Below, one piece after another: positions 19,980 through 29,436 of a stretch of 54,997 bases of DNA. The notes under the pieces were generated by a model. That model was not told the DNA's origin. It made no database searches and saw only the letters and a program-made list of their open reading frames with translations. How positions within the stretch are numbered: the first letter of the stretch is position 1; each line of letters starts with the position of its first letter. A program made the translations under genes and the position numbers. The stretch lies in NCBI GenBank assembly GCA_003153375.1, contig PLYM01000241.1, positions 1 to 54,997 on the forward strand. The letters run 5' to 3'. The stretch is from Planctomycetaceae bacterium (GTDB taxonomy: Bacteria; Planctomycetota; Planctomycetia; Pirellulales; PALSA-1355).

Positions 19980-20471
19980 CTAAAACAGCGGTGCGCGGCC
20001 CAACTTGCGCCGCACCACGGCCCATTGGCCGGCGTGCATCATCCAATGGCTCCCTTGCATCGAAAACACCTCGCCGACAGTCTTCAAGAAGTTCCGTAGC
20101 GGTTCGGGGGCCGGCTGGTCGAGATCTGCCTCGCTCAACTTGTCGAGCACCGCCAGGGTGCCGGCCCGTTGCTTCTTCATCGCGGCCACATACTCGGCCT
20201 TGCTGCAAAACGCCTTGGCGTCGTCGCTCGTGTTCGTACCGCGATCGTGCTTCTCGCGAAAACCCGCCGGCAGCTCGGGCATCGAGTTGGGCCGCACCAT
20301 GTTGATCATATCGTGCTCGCCGACGATCAAGTGCCCCAGCTGCCAGGCGATGTGATTGATGCCGGGCACCACACGCACCATCAACTCGGAGTCGGTCAAG
20401 TCTTTCAAGTAGGAATCGGAAACCATCTCGCTCGAGGCAATTCCGGTTTTGAGCGCTTGCTGGGCATTCAT
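19980..20471 (-). CDS. DinB-family four-helix protein
   Basis: A 163-residue DinB/YfiT-like protein, a four-helix bundle that usually binds a divalent metal with three histidines. Candidate ligands are in HIAWQLGHLIVGEHDM (helix 2) and HWMMHAGQW (C-terminal helix). Relatives serve as thiol-dependent S-transferases or as damage-inducible proteins of unknown role. AGGAACC precedes the ATG at 20471. The gene ends within 3 bp of the convergent hydrolase stop, so there is no room for separate terminators. The reaction and thiol cofactor are unknown. Confidence 0.8.
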   Translation of the reverse strand: MNAQQALKTGIASSEMVSDSYLKDLTDSELMVRVVPGINHIAWQLGHLIVGEHDMINMVRPNSMPELPAGFREKHDRGTNTSDDAKAFCSKAEYVAAMKKQRAGTLAVLDKLSEADLDQPAPEPLRNFLKTVGEVFSMQGSHWMMHAGQWAVVRRKLGRAPLF

Positions 20472-20546
20472 GGGGCAGGTTCCTGGAAGGGGGATTAATT
20501 AGTCAAACTCAAAAACGGCTCTGATCCTTTGCAATCTTCCGCGCCC

Positions 20547-22820
20547 TCAGGGCGCCGTTCCGATCATGCGAGCCAACTCCGCTTCCATGCGAGCAATCGG
20601 ATCGCTCCAATCGTCAAACATCTTTTGACGGAACAGTCGCATCGACGGATACCAGGGAGTCGTGTCGCCCTCGAGCATCCACCGCCAATCAGGCAGCGTC
20701 GCAATCGCCACCCAGACCGGCACGCCGAGCGCCCCGGCCAGGTGCGCCGGCGACGAATCGCAGGAGATCACCAGGTCGAGATTGCGCATGATCGCGGCCG
20801 TGTTGTAGAAGTCGCCCAGTCGATCGGCCAGATCCGTGATCGGCCAATCGCGGCCAACCTGCTCCAACTGTTCGCGGCCCTCGTCCAGTTGCAGACTATA
20901 GAGCCGCACGCCACGCAATTCGGCAATGCCAGCGAATTGCTCCAGCGGCAGCGAGCGATAACGATCTCGACTGTGGGCCGTGCTGCCTTGCCAGGCGATG
21001 CCGATCTTGAAGGCCTTCTCGTGGCTCAACTCGTCGCGCCATTGGGCAACCAGCGCCTCGTCCGTCGAGAGGTAGGGGATGTTGGCCGGAATCGTTTCGA
21101 GCGTCGTGCGAAAAATGCCCGGCAAGGTCAGCAGCGGGGCCCAGCAGTCATACTCCGGCAGCGGCTCGCCGCGAACCGCCACGCCGTCGACGCCCGGGCA
21201 AGTGGCCAGAATGCGTGCCAATTGCGGTTTGCACTCCACGATCACGCGGCCGCCGCGCTGCTTGACCAGTTCGGCGTAGCGGACGAATTGCAAATTGTCG
21301 CCCAAGCCTTGCTCGCCATAGAGCAAGATGGTCTGGCCGTCCAGCGGCTTGCCCGTCCAGCCGGGCTTCGGCAGCTTGACCTGCGAAATGCCCGGCCGCC
21401 TCCAGCGCCATTCGTATTCGGGCCAGGCCTCGAGCAGCCGACCCATCAACAGCAACAGCACGCTGAGGTTGTAATGCGCGTCGGCATAGCCGGGTTCGAT
21501 CGAGATCACGCGATGATAGAGGTCCATCGCCTCGGCCAGCTTGCCGCGGTTGATCAGCGATCCGCCCAGGTTGTTATAGGCGTTGGCAAAATCGGGCTTC
21601 AATTCCAGTCCCTTGCGATAGGCGGCTTCCTCTTCGTCGAAACGCTCGAGACTGGCCAGGGCCGCGCCCAAGTTGTTGTAGGCGCTGGCATAGTTGGGAT
21701 TCAACTCGATGGCGCGCCGGCAACAGCCTTCGGCGCCGGAAAAATCGCCTTGCTTCTGCAACACCGCGCCATAGTTGCTGAACACCTCGGCGTCGCGCGG
21801 CAAGAGTTGCGCCATGCGCTGGTAGCAAGCCGCGGCTTCGTCCAGTCGGTCTTGCTTGGCCCACACGGCCGCCAGGCCTTTGAGCGTCACCGGGTCGTCT
21901 GGCGCCAATTCCAGCGACCGCTGGTAGTGCGTCTCGGCCTCGGCCAGCTCCCCCTGATTCGCCAAGATCGTGGCCAGGTTGCCGTGCGCGTCGGCGAAAT
22001 CGGGTTTGAGTTCGATCGCCCGCCGCAAACTGGCCACGGCGTCGACATACTTGAGTTGTTTGCCCAGCGCCACGCCCAGGTTGCTGTGCAATCGGGCATC
22101 GTTCGGATTCCGCAAAATCGCCTGTCGATAATGATCGACGACCTCGGACAGCCGCCCCATCCGCTGCAGCAGCGAACAGAGATTGTTCATCGGGTCGGCA
22201 GCGGCCGGGTTCAACTCCAATGCCCTGCGATAGCTGGCCACTGCTTCGACGGGCTTATTTTGTCGCTCGAGCAACGTGCCGAGGTTGTTGTGGGCGTCGG
22301 CATTCTGGGGCGCGAATTCGAGAAGCCGCCGCACGTTGGCGGCCGACTCGTCGATCTTGCCCTGCTGCTGCAAGACGGCCGCCAGATTGGCATAGGCATT
22401 CACGTTGTCGGCCTTCAGCTCGATGGCTCGCCGCAAGCAATCAGCCGCCTCATCCAGTTTGCCCTGATTGGCCAGCACGGCGCCCAGAATCTGGTGCGCG
22501 TCGGAGAAGCCCGGCTTCAATTGCACCGCTCGCCGGCAGTAGTCCAGTGCCGCTTCCAGGTTGCCGTTTTGGGCCAGCACCAGGCCCAGGTAGTGATTGG
22601 CCTCGGCGTGCTGGGAGTCGCGCATCACGGCCAGCGACAGGTTGGCAATCGCTTCGCGCTTCTTGCCCAGGACATGCGAGACCACGCCCAGCAGGTACAG
22701 GCCCTCGACGTGGGTGGGATCGGTCTGGACCACGCGTTGATAGAGCTGTTCGGCCGTGCGCAAGTCGCCGGCCAGGTGGCAACTCTTGGCTTGGGCAATC
22801 ATATCGGCGATCGTGGCCAC
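20547..22820 (-). CDS. TPR-repeat protein with GT9/GT41-like C-terminal domain
   Basis: A 757-residue protein. Residues 1 to about 470 are a chain of about 13 TPR units with the usual W/LG/Y/A/P spacing (for example NLGAALASLERFDEEEAAY). From about 490 a Rossmann-type glycosyltransferase-like domain follows: GEQGLGDNLQFVRY, IGIAWQGS, and DLVISCDSSPAHLAGALGV, which resemble the GT9 heptosyltransferase/TPR fusions common in planctomycetes. No signal or membrane segment is seen, so it is probably cytoplasmic. It may modify proteins or build a cell-surface glycan. A second TPR-glycosyltransferase is divergent at 23164. Confidence 0.88.
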   Translation of the reverse strand: MATIADMIAQAKSCHLAGDLRTAEQLYQRVVQTDPTHVEGLYLLGVVSHVLGKKREAIANLSLAVMRDSQHAEANHYLGLVLAQNGNLEAALDYCRRAVQLKPGFSDAHQILGAVLANQGKLDEAADCLRRAIELKADNVNAYANLAAVLQQQGKIDESAANVRRLLEFAPQNADAHNNLGTLLERQNKPVEAVASYRRALELNPAAADPMNNLCSLLQRMGRLSEVVDHYRQAILRNPNDARLHSNLGVALGKQLKYVDAVASLRRAIELKPDFADAHGNLATILANQGELAEAETHYQRSLELAPDDPVTLKGLAAVWAKQDRLDEAAACYQRMAQLLPRDAEVFSNYGAVLQKQGDFSGAEGCCRRAIELNPNYASAYNNLGAALASLERFDEEEAAYRKGLELKPDFANAYNNLGGSLINRGKLAEAMDLYHRVISIEPGYADAHYNLSVLLLLMGRLLEAWPEYEWRWRRPGISQVKLPKPGWTGKPLDGQTILLYGEQGLGDNLQFVRYAELVKQRGGRVIVECKPQLARILATCPGVDGVAVRGEPLPEYDCWAPLLTLPGIFRTTLETIPANIPYLSTDEALVAQWRDELSHEKAFKIGIAWQGSTAHSRDRYRSLPLEQFAGIAELRGVRLYSLQLDEGREQLEQVGRDWPITDLADRLGDFYNTAAIMRNLDLVISCDSSPAHLAGALGVPVWVAIATLPDWRWMLEGDTTPWYPSMRLFRQKMFDDWSDPIARMEAELARMIGTAP

Positions 22821-22867
22821 ACCCAGCTCCCAAGTGGCGCCGCTCGACGTCGCGGCCCATCAATGAC

Positions 22868-23044
22868 TCAAATACGCCGGCCGCGTGTCAAAACGGCGGT
22901 GACCACGAACGCCATGACCGCCACGCCGAACAACAGCAGCCAACCTTCCCAGGTCGGATCGAAAAAAAATGCCGGCACGGCCTCGGCGATCAGCACCCAG
23001 ATGCCGACCTTTTCAGCCAAATGGGATTTCTTGTGTTGCTCCAT
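22868..23044 (-). CDS. Small membrane protein (58 aa)
   Basis: A short unrecognised gene on the minus strand. The translation has a charged N-terminus (MEQHKKSHLAEKVG), two hydrophobic stretches (about residues 13-28 and 35-52, the second LLLFGVAVMAFVVTAVL), and a basic end TRGRRI, which suggests a two-helix inner-membrane protein. There is no ribosome-binding site. A TAGAAT -10 box at 23056-23051 leaves 6 bp to the ATG, so the mRNA would start at the ATG itself. It lies 47 bp upstream of the TPR-glycosyltransferase gene on the same strand. Its function is unknown. Confidence 0.6.
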   Translation of the reverse strand: MEQHKKSHLAEKVGIWVLIAEAVPAFFFDPTWEGWLLLFGVAVMAFVVTAVLTRGRRI

Positions 23045-23050
23045 TGCGTC

Positions 23051-23056
23051 ATTCTA
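23051..23056 (-). promoter_or_regulatory. -10 box 6 bp before the ATG (leaderless geometry)
   Basis: TAGAAT on the minus strand (23056-23051), with 6 bp to the ATG at 23044. A start site at the usual distance from a -10 box would coincide with the initiation codon. No convincing -35 is seen. Confidence 0.5.
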
Positions 23057-23163
23057 TCAAATCAGGCCCGCGGCGCGAGGGGGGTTAGCCTAAGTCTTGT
23101 GACGCGCAAGTCTTGACGATGCGTTAGACTGATGGAAACCACCTCCCCAGGAGCCGCATCGCT

Positions 23164-25953
23164 TTGTCCAGTGTCGCTGAGTTCATTGCCCGCGCGCAAG
23201 CCGCTCAACGGGCCGGGCAAATGCAGGCAGCCGCGGAACATTATCAGCAGGCGCTGCGCATCGACGCCGGTTGCGCGCAAGCGCACGAAGAGCTCGGCAA
23301 CCTGCTGGCTCAGGCCGGTCAGCCCGAACAGGCGATCGAGTGCTTGCGGCGTGCCACGCAACTCAATCCCCATGCGCTGGCCGCCTTCGGAAACCTGGGC
23401 AACCTGCTGCGATACTTGGGGCGGCTCGACGAGGCCGCCTCCTGCTATCGACGCGTATTGGAGTTGCAACCCGCTTCGGCGCTGGCGCACAACGACCTGG
23501 GCCTGATCGCACAAGCACAAGGCCGGCTCGATGAAGCCGTGGCCAAATTCTCGCGAGCGATCGAGCTCGACGCCGCGTTTGTCGAAGCGCACACGAACCT
23601 GGCTACCGCTCTGGCCCAGATGGGGCGGCTCGACGCGGCCGTGCCGATTTTTCGCCGAGCAACGGAATTGCGGCCCGACTCGCCCGACGCGCACGGCAAC
23701 CTGGCAACGGTGCTGGCGAATCTGGGGCAATGGGATGCGGCCGCGGCCAGTTGTCGGCGCGCGATCGGCCTGAAGCCCGACTCCGCACCGCCTTGGTTCA
23801 TCCTTGGATTCATCTTAATGCGGCTGGGCCGGCTCGACGACGCCGCTGCCCACTTTCGCCGTGCGATCGAATTGCGACCCGATCATGCCGAGGCCCACAA
23901 CAGCCTGGCGGTCGTGCTTCGCAATCTGAATCAGCTTGAGCAGGCGGCGGACTGCTGCCGGCGAGCGATCGAGCTCAAACCTGGCTTTGCCGAGGCGCAC
24001 GACATTCTGGGCACCGTGCGGGCGGCGCAGGGCCTGCTCACAGATGCCGTGGTCAGCTACCGTCACGCGCTCGAGCTGAAGCCCCACGATCCGGAAATCC
24101 ACCTCAACCTGGGCCTGGCATTGGCGGCGCAAGATCAACTCGACGACGCTGTGGCGAGTTACCTCCGGGCCCTGGATTATCGGCCCGACTACGCCGAAGC
24201 GCACAGCAACCTGGCCCTGGCCCTGGTGCGGCAAGACAAGCTCGCCGAAGCGATCGCCAGATATCGGCGGGCGATTCAGCTGCAGCCCAACTTTGCCGAA
24301 GCGCACAACAACCTCGCGGTCGCGCTGGTGGCACACGGCCGGCCCGAGGAGGCCATCGCCAGCTATCGCCGCGCCTTGAAGCTGCGCCCTGATCTGGTCG
24401 AGGCGCACTACACGCTGTCCGGTTTGCTGGCCCGGCAAGGAGACTTGGAAGATGCGGCCGCCTCGTGCCGCAGGGCGTGCGAACTGAAACCGCAAATGGC
24501 CGAAGCGCATCACGCCCTGGGCGCCATCCTGGCAAAGCTCGGAAACGCCGCCGAGGCCAGGCAGTGCTATCGGAGGGCGATCGCGCTCAAGCCTCACGAA
24601 GTTGCCTGGCAATTCAACCTCATTTCGCTTTGCCCGCCCGTCTTCAGCAGCAATGCCGAGATCGATGCCTATCGCCAGAATCTGCTCAACGAACTTGATG
24701 AGTTCGCGCGTCGCGAACTGAAACTTGATCTCTCGACGCTGGTGAAGGCAGATTGCCGCCCGGCGTTCAATTTGCAGTTCCACGGCCGCGACGACCGGCC
24801 GGTCCGCGAAGCGTTCGCCCGCGTGTTTTCGCACCTGGACCCCGGCAAGTGTGGGCCGACCAACCCAGGCCGGCCGCGGCTCGGATTTGTCGTCACCGAC
24901 CGGCACGAGTCGATCTTCTTGAAATCAATGGCCGGGGTGCTGGAGCGAATGGACTCCGGGCGATTCGAGGTCTTCGTCGTGGGATCGGCCCGTGGCACGG
25001 CGCTGATGCGGCCCGAGCTGCGCAGTGCGGCGATTCGATTTGTTGCGCTACCCGATTCGATCGATCAAGCGGCCGAAACCATCCGCCAGGAGCGATTCGA
25101 CCTGCTCTACTATTGGGAAGTCGCTACCGACAGCACGAACTATTTCCTGCCGTTCTTGCGATTGGCGCCCGTGCAATGCACGTCCTGGGGCATTCAAGTG
25201 ACCTCGGGGATTCCGCAACTCGACTGTTACCTGTCGAGCGAGTTAGTCGAGCCGCCCGACGCTCAACAGCACTACAGCGAGCGGGTGGTGCTGGCCAGCA
25301 CGCTGCTAACCTATCAGCGACGTCTTGCTCCGCCGGCAGCGCCCAAACCGCGCGAACATTTTGGATTCTCCTCGGCACAGCACCTTTACCTTTGCGCGCA
25401 GCAGCTCGGCAAGTTCCAGCCAGACTTCGATCCGATCTTGTCCGACATTCTGCGGAGCGACCCGCGGGGGGTGATCGTGATCGCCGAAGAGCGTCACGGA
25501 CGATTCCCTGGCAACGCCCTTCGACAACGGTTCGCGGCAACAATGCCGGACGTGGTTGATCGAATCGTGTTTCTGCCGTTTCAACCGGCCGATGACTACC
25601 TGAGCTTGATCGCCGCGGCCGACGTGCTGTTGGACCCGTTGCACTTCGGCGGCGTCAATTCGACCTACGACGCCCTCTCGCTGAATCAGCCCATCGTCAC
25701 CTTGCCTTCGACCTTGCACCGCGGCCGCTACACTCTCGGTTGCTATCGCAAGATGGGCCTGAGCGACTGCATTGCCAATTCGCCCGCGCAGTATGTGGAG
25801 ATTGTGCTGCGACTCGCCCACGACGTCGATTTTCGCGCCTCGGTCGTGGCGGCAATTCGCGACACGAGCCCGCTGTTGTTCGACGACCCAGTGGCCGTCA
25901 GCGAGCACGAACGGATCTTCAGCATATTGATCGACGAAATACGCGCCCGTTGA
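23164..25953 (+). CDS. TPR-repeat O-GlcNAc-transferase-like glycosyltransferase (GT41-like)
   Basis: A 929-residue protein. About 14 TPR units fill residues 1 to about 480. A C-terminal domain of about 390 residues resembles the catalytic part of SPINDLY/O-GlcNAc transferases: GFVVTDRHESIFLKSMAGVL, TSWGIQVTSGIPQLDCYLSS, and the nucleotide-sugar site in DVLLDPLHFGGVNSTYDALS followed by PIVTLPSTLHRGRYT. It probably glycosylates proteins or a small acceptor. The TTG start at 23164 is supported by AGGAG at 23149-23153, 10 bp upstream, and by similarity of the first residues to the paralogue at 22820. The C-methyltransferase-like gene follows. Confidence 0.87.
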   Translation: MSSVAEFIARAQAAQRAGQMQAAAEHYQQALRIDAGCAQAHEELGNLLAQAGQPEQAIECLRRATQLNPHALAAFGNLGNLLRYLGRLDEAASCYRRVLELQPASALAHNDLGLIAQAQGRLDEAVAKFSRAIELDAAFVEAHTNLATALAQMGRLDAAVPIFRRATELRPDSPDAHGNLATVLANLGQWDAAAASCRRAIGLKPDSAPPWFILGFILMRLGRLDDAAAHFRRAIELRPDHAEAHNSLAVVLRNLNQLEQAADCCRRAIELKPGFAEAHDILGTVRAAQGLLTDAVVSYRHALELKPHDPEIHLNLGLALAAQDQLDDAVASYLRALDYRPDYAEAHSNLALALVRQDKLAEAIARYRRAIQLQPNFAEAHNNLAVALVAHGRPEEAIASYRRALKLRPDLVEAHYTLSGLLARQGDLEDAAASCRRACELKPQMAEAHHALGAILAKLGNAAEARQCYRRAIALKPHEVAWQFNLISLCPPVFSSNAEIDAYRQNLLNELDEFARRELKLDLSTLVKADCRPAFNLQFHGRDDRPVREAFARVFSHLDPGKCGPTNPGRPRLGFVVTDRHESIFLKSMAGVLERMDSGRFEVFVVGSARGTALMRPELRSAAIRFVALPDSIDQAAETIRQERFDLLYYWEVATDSTNYFLPFLRLAPVQCTSWGIQVTSGIPQLDCYLSSELVEPPDAQQHYSERVVLASTLLTYQRRLAPPAAPKPREHFGFSSAQHLYLCAQQLGKFQPDFDPILSDILRSDPRGVIVIAEERHGRFPGNALRQRFAATMPDVVDRIVFLPFQPADDYLSLIAAADVLLDPLHFGGVNSTYDALSLNQPIVTLPSTLHRGRYTLGCYRKMGLSDCIANSPAQYVEIVLRLAHDVDFRASVVAAIRDTSPLLFDDPVAVSEHERIFSILIDEIRAR

Positions 25954-26112
25954 TGCTCCGGAATAAGGGCGCACGATCCAACGATCGGCCCTTGCCTGGC
26001 CGGTTTCGAGATTGACCCAATCGTCGCATTTCCCTACGATCCTGGCCGCGTTCCTCAGACTCCCAGCCCCATCGCCGGCGGTCCCAGCTTCCGCCGCTTC
26101 GAGCAAGGTTCG

Positions 26113-27336
26113 ATGCTCACTGGCGCCGCCTGTCCGGTTTGTCACACCGCGTCGACCGTCGAGTTTCTTCACCGCGAGAACGTGCCGGTCCACCAACATT
26201 CCCTGCTATCGAGCCGCCAGGCGGCCCGTTCGCTGACGCGCGGCGTACTCGGCATGCGCGTCTGCGAGGGATGTGGTTTTGTGTTCAATAGCCAATTCGA
26301 CCCGACGCTGCTCGACTATGGCGCGGCGTACGACAATACCCAATCGTGCTCGCCGGCCTTCGATCGGTATCTCGATGAGACGGTTCGGCACTTAATCCAC
26401 GAGCGGGACGTCCAAGGATCGCGAATCGTCGAAGTCGGTTGCGGCAAGGGAACGTTTTTGCGAAAGCTCGTGGCCGATCCGACGGCAGACAATCGTGGCG
26501 TGGGATTTGATCCGAGTTACCTGGGAGCGGAAAACGAGTTCGACGGTCGCCTGCAATTCATCACGCGGTTTTTCGATGGCGCCGGCCTGACGCTGGCACC
26601 AAACGTCGTCCTCTGCCGGCACGTGATCGAGCACGTCGAACGGCCCGTCGAATTTCTGCAAACCATTGCTGCGGCGCTGCGCGCCACTGGCAGCACCAGC
26701 GCGCGTGTGTTCTTCGAGACACCGTGCATCGAGTGGATCCTGCGCAACCAGGTCGTGTGGGACTTTTTCTACGAGCACTGCTCACTGTTCAGCGCCGCGT
26801 CGTTGGCCGCGACATTTCGCCGCGCGGGCTTCGACGTGCGGCAAGTCACCCACCTGTTCGGCGGCCAGTATTTGTGGCTGGAAGCGAACTGGACTCGCGA
26901 CGTGCAGCAACAGGCGGGCACGGCCGGCAGCGCAGCCGAGCCAGGCCTCGTGCCCGAGTTGGCCGCGCAGTTCGTCGCGGCCGAAAGTGCGCAGTTGGCC
27001 GCCTGGACCGAACAGGCCGGGCGCTTGCGGCGCCAGGGGCGCGTCGCCTTGTGGGGCGGCGGCGCCAAGGGAGTGACGTTCGCCAATTTGGTCGATCCGG
27101 CAGCCGAACTGATTTCGGCGGTAGTCGACGTGAACCCCCAAAAGCAAGGAAAATTCCTTCCGGGCACCGGTCACCCGCTGATCGCTCCGGCCGAACTCGA
27201 CTCCTTGGGCATCTCCAGTGCCCTGGTGCTGAACTCGAATTACATCAATGAAATCCGCGCCACGCTCTGCCAAGCTGGCTCGTCGGTCACGGCCATTGAT
27301 CTGATGGCCCAGATCGAGTGCCAGTCCCTCTCCTAG
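26113..27336 (+). CDS. SAM-dependent C-methyltransferase with zinc-binding N-terminus
   Basis: A 407-residue protein with the three-part layout of sugar C-methyltransferases. An N-terminal zinc site is formed by CPVC (residues 7-10) and CEGC (51-54). A class I SAM-binding domain follows, with VEVGCGKGTFL near 106-116 and NVVLCRHVIEHVERP. The C-terminal NAD-like Rossmann domain contains LWGGGAKGVTFANLV. Relatives methylate keto-deoxysugar nucleotides or related compounds. Its place behind two TPR-glycosyltransferases fits glycan or glycoconjugate synthesis, but the substrate is unknown. The ATG at 26113 has no strong ribosome-binding site; the start is supported by the position of CPVC. Confidence 0.88.
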   Translation: MLTGAACPVCHTASTVEFLHRENVPVHQHSLLSSRQAARSLTRGVLGMRVCEGCGFVFNSQFDPTLLDYGAAYDNTQSCSPAFDRYLDETVRHLIHERDVQGSRIVEVGCGKGTFLRKLVADPTADNRGVGFDPSYLGAENEFDGRLQFITRFFDGAGLTLAPNVVLCRHVIEHVERPVEFLQTIAAALRATGSTSARVFFETPCIEWILRNQVVWDFFYEHCSLFSAASLAATFRRAGFDVRQVTHLFGGQYLWLEANWTRDVQQQAGTAGSAAEPGLVPELAAQFVAAESAQLAAWTEQAGRLRRQGRVALWGGGAKGVTFANLVDPAAELISAVVDVNPQKQGKFLPGTGHPLIAPAELDSLGISSALVLNSNYINEIRATLCQAGSSVTAIDLMAQIECQSLS

Positions 27337-27545
27337 CCGGCGGTCTAACTGTTCAATCGCGTGCCGATTGATACAATTCCCTGCCAGAGAAAGGCTTAGT
27401 GGTCAGAATAACTGGGCAAATCGCGCGCCCAGAATCGCGCAATGCGATCACCGGCCAATCGTGGCTGGTACGCACGGCCGGAATGGCCAGAATCAAGGCG
27501 GCGACGTTGCCAGGCGTTTGAATTTGGAAGAAACGACAGACCGAA

Positions 27546-28472
27546 ATGGCCCCATCACCACTGCGGATCGGCACCCGCGCCAGCAAACTGGCCCGCTGGC
27601 AGGCCAATTGGGTGGCCGCACAACTCTCCGCCGCGGGCGTGGAAGTCGAGTTGGTACCGATCACCACGCGGGGCGACGTCGACCATGGTCGCATCGACCA
27701 GCTGGGCGGTGTCGGACTGTTTACCAAAGAGCTGCAGCGCGCTCTGCTCGACGACCAGATCGACCTGGCGGTGCATAGCCTCAAAGACTTGCCGACCGAT
27801 GTGATTGCCGGGTTGGCCATCGCCGCCGTCGCCGAGCGCGAGGACGTTCGTGACGTGCTCATCAGCCGCGGCGGCGAGCCGCTCGACAAGCTGCCGGCCG
27901 GCGCCGGCCTGGGCACCAGCAGCCTGCGGCGCAAGGCCCAACTACTGCACGCGCGACGCGATCTCGAGATGAGAGACATTCGCGGCAACGTCGACACCCG
28001 GCTGCAAAAACTGGCCGACGGTCAATACGATGCCATTGTGTTGGCGTACGCCGGCCTCAAACGCCTGGGCTTGGACGGACAGATCACGCAGATTCTTGCC
28101 ACCGGCGTCATGCTGCCCGCGGTGGGGCAGGGGGCCCTGGCTATCGAGGCTCGCGACGACGACCAGCGCACGCGCCAAGCCGTCGCGCCGCTGGACCACG
28201 CGGCGACTCACCAGGCGGTGATCGCCGAACGGACCCTGTTGGCCGAACTGGCCGGCGGCTGCCTGGCGCCGGTGGGCGCCTGGGGCCGCCAACAACCCGA
28301 TGGCCAGCTTGCCTTGGATGCCGTGGTGCTGAGTCCCGATGGACGGCAACGGCTGGCGGCCACCGGGGCAGCAAGCTGGAGCGAGGCCGAGCGGTTGGGA
28401 GCCGACGTCGCCCATCAACTCCTGGACCAGGGCGCCGCGGCCCTGATTGATTTGGCGCGCCAGCCTGGCTAA
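27546..28472 (+). CDS. hemC: Hydroxymethylbilane synthase
   Basis: A 308-residue porphobilinogen deaminase that joins four porphobilinogens into hydroxymethylbilane for haem and other tetrapyrroles in the cytoplasm. RIGTRASKLARWQ is the classic N-terminus; VHSLKDLPT, LGTSSLRRKAQL and RDIRGNVDTRL bind the polypyrrole chain. The cofactor-attachment Cys is in ELAGGCLAPVGAW near residue 239. The length is normal. No clear ribosome-binding site is seen, with GGAAG lying unusually far upstream. It is not next to other hem genes in this window; fliW-csrA follow after a 344-bp gap. Confidence 0.97.
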   Translation: MAPSPLRIGTRASKLARWQANWVAAQLSAAGVEVELVPITTRGDVDHGRIDQLGGVGLFTKELQRALLDDQIDLAVHSLKDLPTDVIAGLAIAAVAEREDVRDVLISRGGEPLDKLPAGAGLGTSSLRRKAQLLHARRDLEMRDIRGNVDTRLQKLADGQYDAIVLAYAGLKRLGLDGQITQILATGVMLPAVGQGALAIEARDDDQRTRQAVAPLDHAATHQAVIAERTLLAELAGGCLAPVGAWGRQQPDGQLALDAVVLSPDGRQRLAATGAASWSEAERLGADVAHQLLDQGAAALIDLARQPG

Positions 28473-28816
28473 ATGGCACCGTCGACCGCCGTGGTGGTCG
28501 TCGATTTTCATGGCGGCGACCTTGCGGGGCAGCGTGACTTTTACGGTTGCACCGCGTGGCGCCTCGCCGCCGTCCCGGGCTGCAGGCGTCAAGGTCTCAC
28601 TGGCGGGCAGATTTGGTCGATTCGCGAAGGCAATTTCGCGCCGTGCGTGAGGCCGATTCGGGGGGCCATGTTTTTTCTCGCGTCCCGCGCTGGACAGGGC
28701 CGATCTAGCCTATGTGCGCCGTCGGCGGAAATGCGCAAGCTTGGCAGTTAGGAGTTCCCACAAGCGGATGCGTTCGTTTGCCCCAAGGCAGTGCCGTTGT
28801 TCACGGATGAGTTCCG
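28473..28816. other. Gap between hemC and fliW
   Basis: A 92-codon frame begins at 28473 immediately after the hemC TAA, but its composition (many Arg, Cys and Gly, no recognisable pattern) does not support a gene. No clear terminator hairpin with a T-run or convincing -35/-10 pair is visible to me. The stretch probably holds the fliW promoter. Confidence 0.4.
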
Positions 28817-29266
28817 ATGCCCACCACGCCAATCCTCACGAGCCGCTTCGGTCGCCTCGAGATTGAATCTCTCGACGTGATCTGCTTCCCGGCCGGACTG
28901 CTGGGATTGGATGGCTGTTTGCATTGGGTGCTCTTGGCCGACGCCGACAATGATGCCGTGGGTTGGCTGCAAGCCACGACCCAAGCCGACGTCGCTCTGG
29001 CCGTGGTCAGTCCGCGCCGCTTCGTGCCCGACTACCAGGTGCGCGTGAATCGCAGCGAGTTGGAGCCGCTCGGCTTGGATCTCAAGAACAAGGTCTCGGT
29101 GCTGGCCATCGTCAGCAGCAACGAGCACCAGTTGACATTGAACCTCAAGGCCCCTTTGATCATCCACCGCGAGCGTCGATTGGGACGCCAGGTGATCGTC
29201 AACGGCGAAGAGCCTTTGCAATACGAATTGGTTTCCGATCATTCGAACCGCAAGAGAATCGCTTAA
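28817..29266 (+). CDS. fliW: Flagellar assembly factor FliW
   Basis: A 149-residue FliW. Family signatures are FPAGLLGLDG near the N-terminus, LQATTQADVALAVVSPR, and the C-terminal LNLKAPLIIHRERRLGRQVI. FliW binds flagellin and CsrA; when flagellin is exported, free FliW sequesters CsrA and relieves translational repression. The csrA gene follows 170 bp downstream on the same strand, the usual partner arrangement. This implies the organism makes flagella or at least kept the switch, although no flagellar structural gene lies in the window. Confidence 0.95.
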   Translation: MPTTPILTSRFGRLEIESLDVICFPAGLLGLDGCLHWVLLADADNDAVGWLQATTQADVALAVVSPRRFVPDYQVRVNRSELEPLGLDLKNKVSVLAIVSSNEHQLTLNLKAPLIIHRERRLGRQVIVNGEEPLQYELVSDHSNRKRIA

Positions 29267-29436
29267 CGGCGATCGCGACCCGAGACAACGATCCCCCAAC
29301 AACCACCCACGCTTTCGTTCGTCGCGGCTCGCCCAAGCCACGGCGGCGGAAGCCCACCTTCTGAAAAGCATCGCCACTTTTCAGGCAGTATAAGGACCGG
29401 CCTTGCGCCGGCCCCGGAGAAAGAAGGAGAGCATCG

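Noticed and set aside
20529-23093. Long plus-strand frame (854 codons) opposite the TPR-glycosyltransferase
   Set aside because: Antisense shadow of a TPR repeat gene; its apparent repeats mirror the TPR codons.
28473-28751. 92-codon frame starting right after hemC
   Set aside because: The ATG is well placed for coupling, but the protein composition shows no structure and no ribosome-binding site precedes it.
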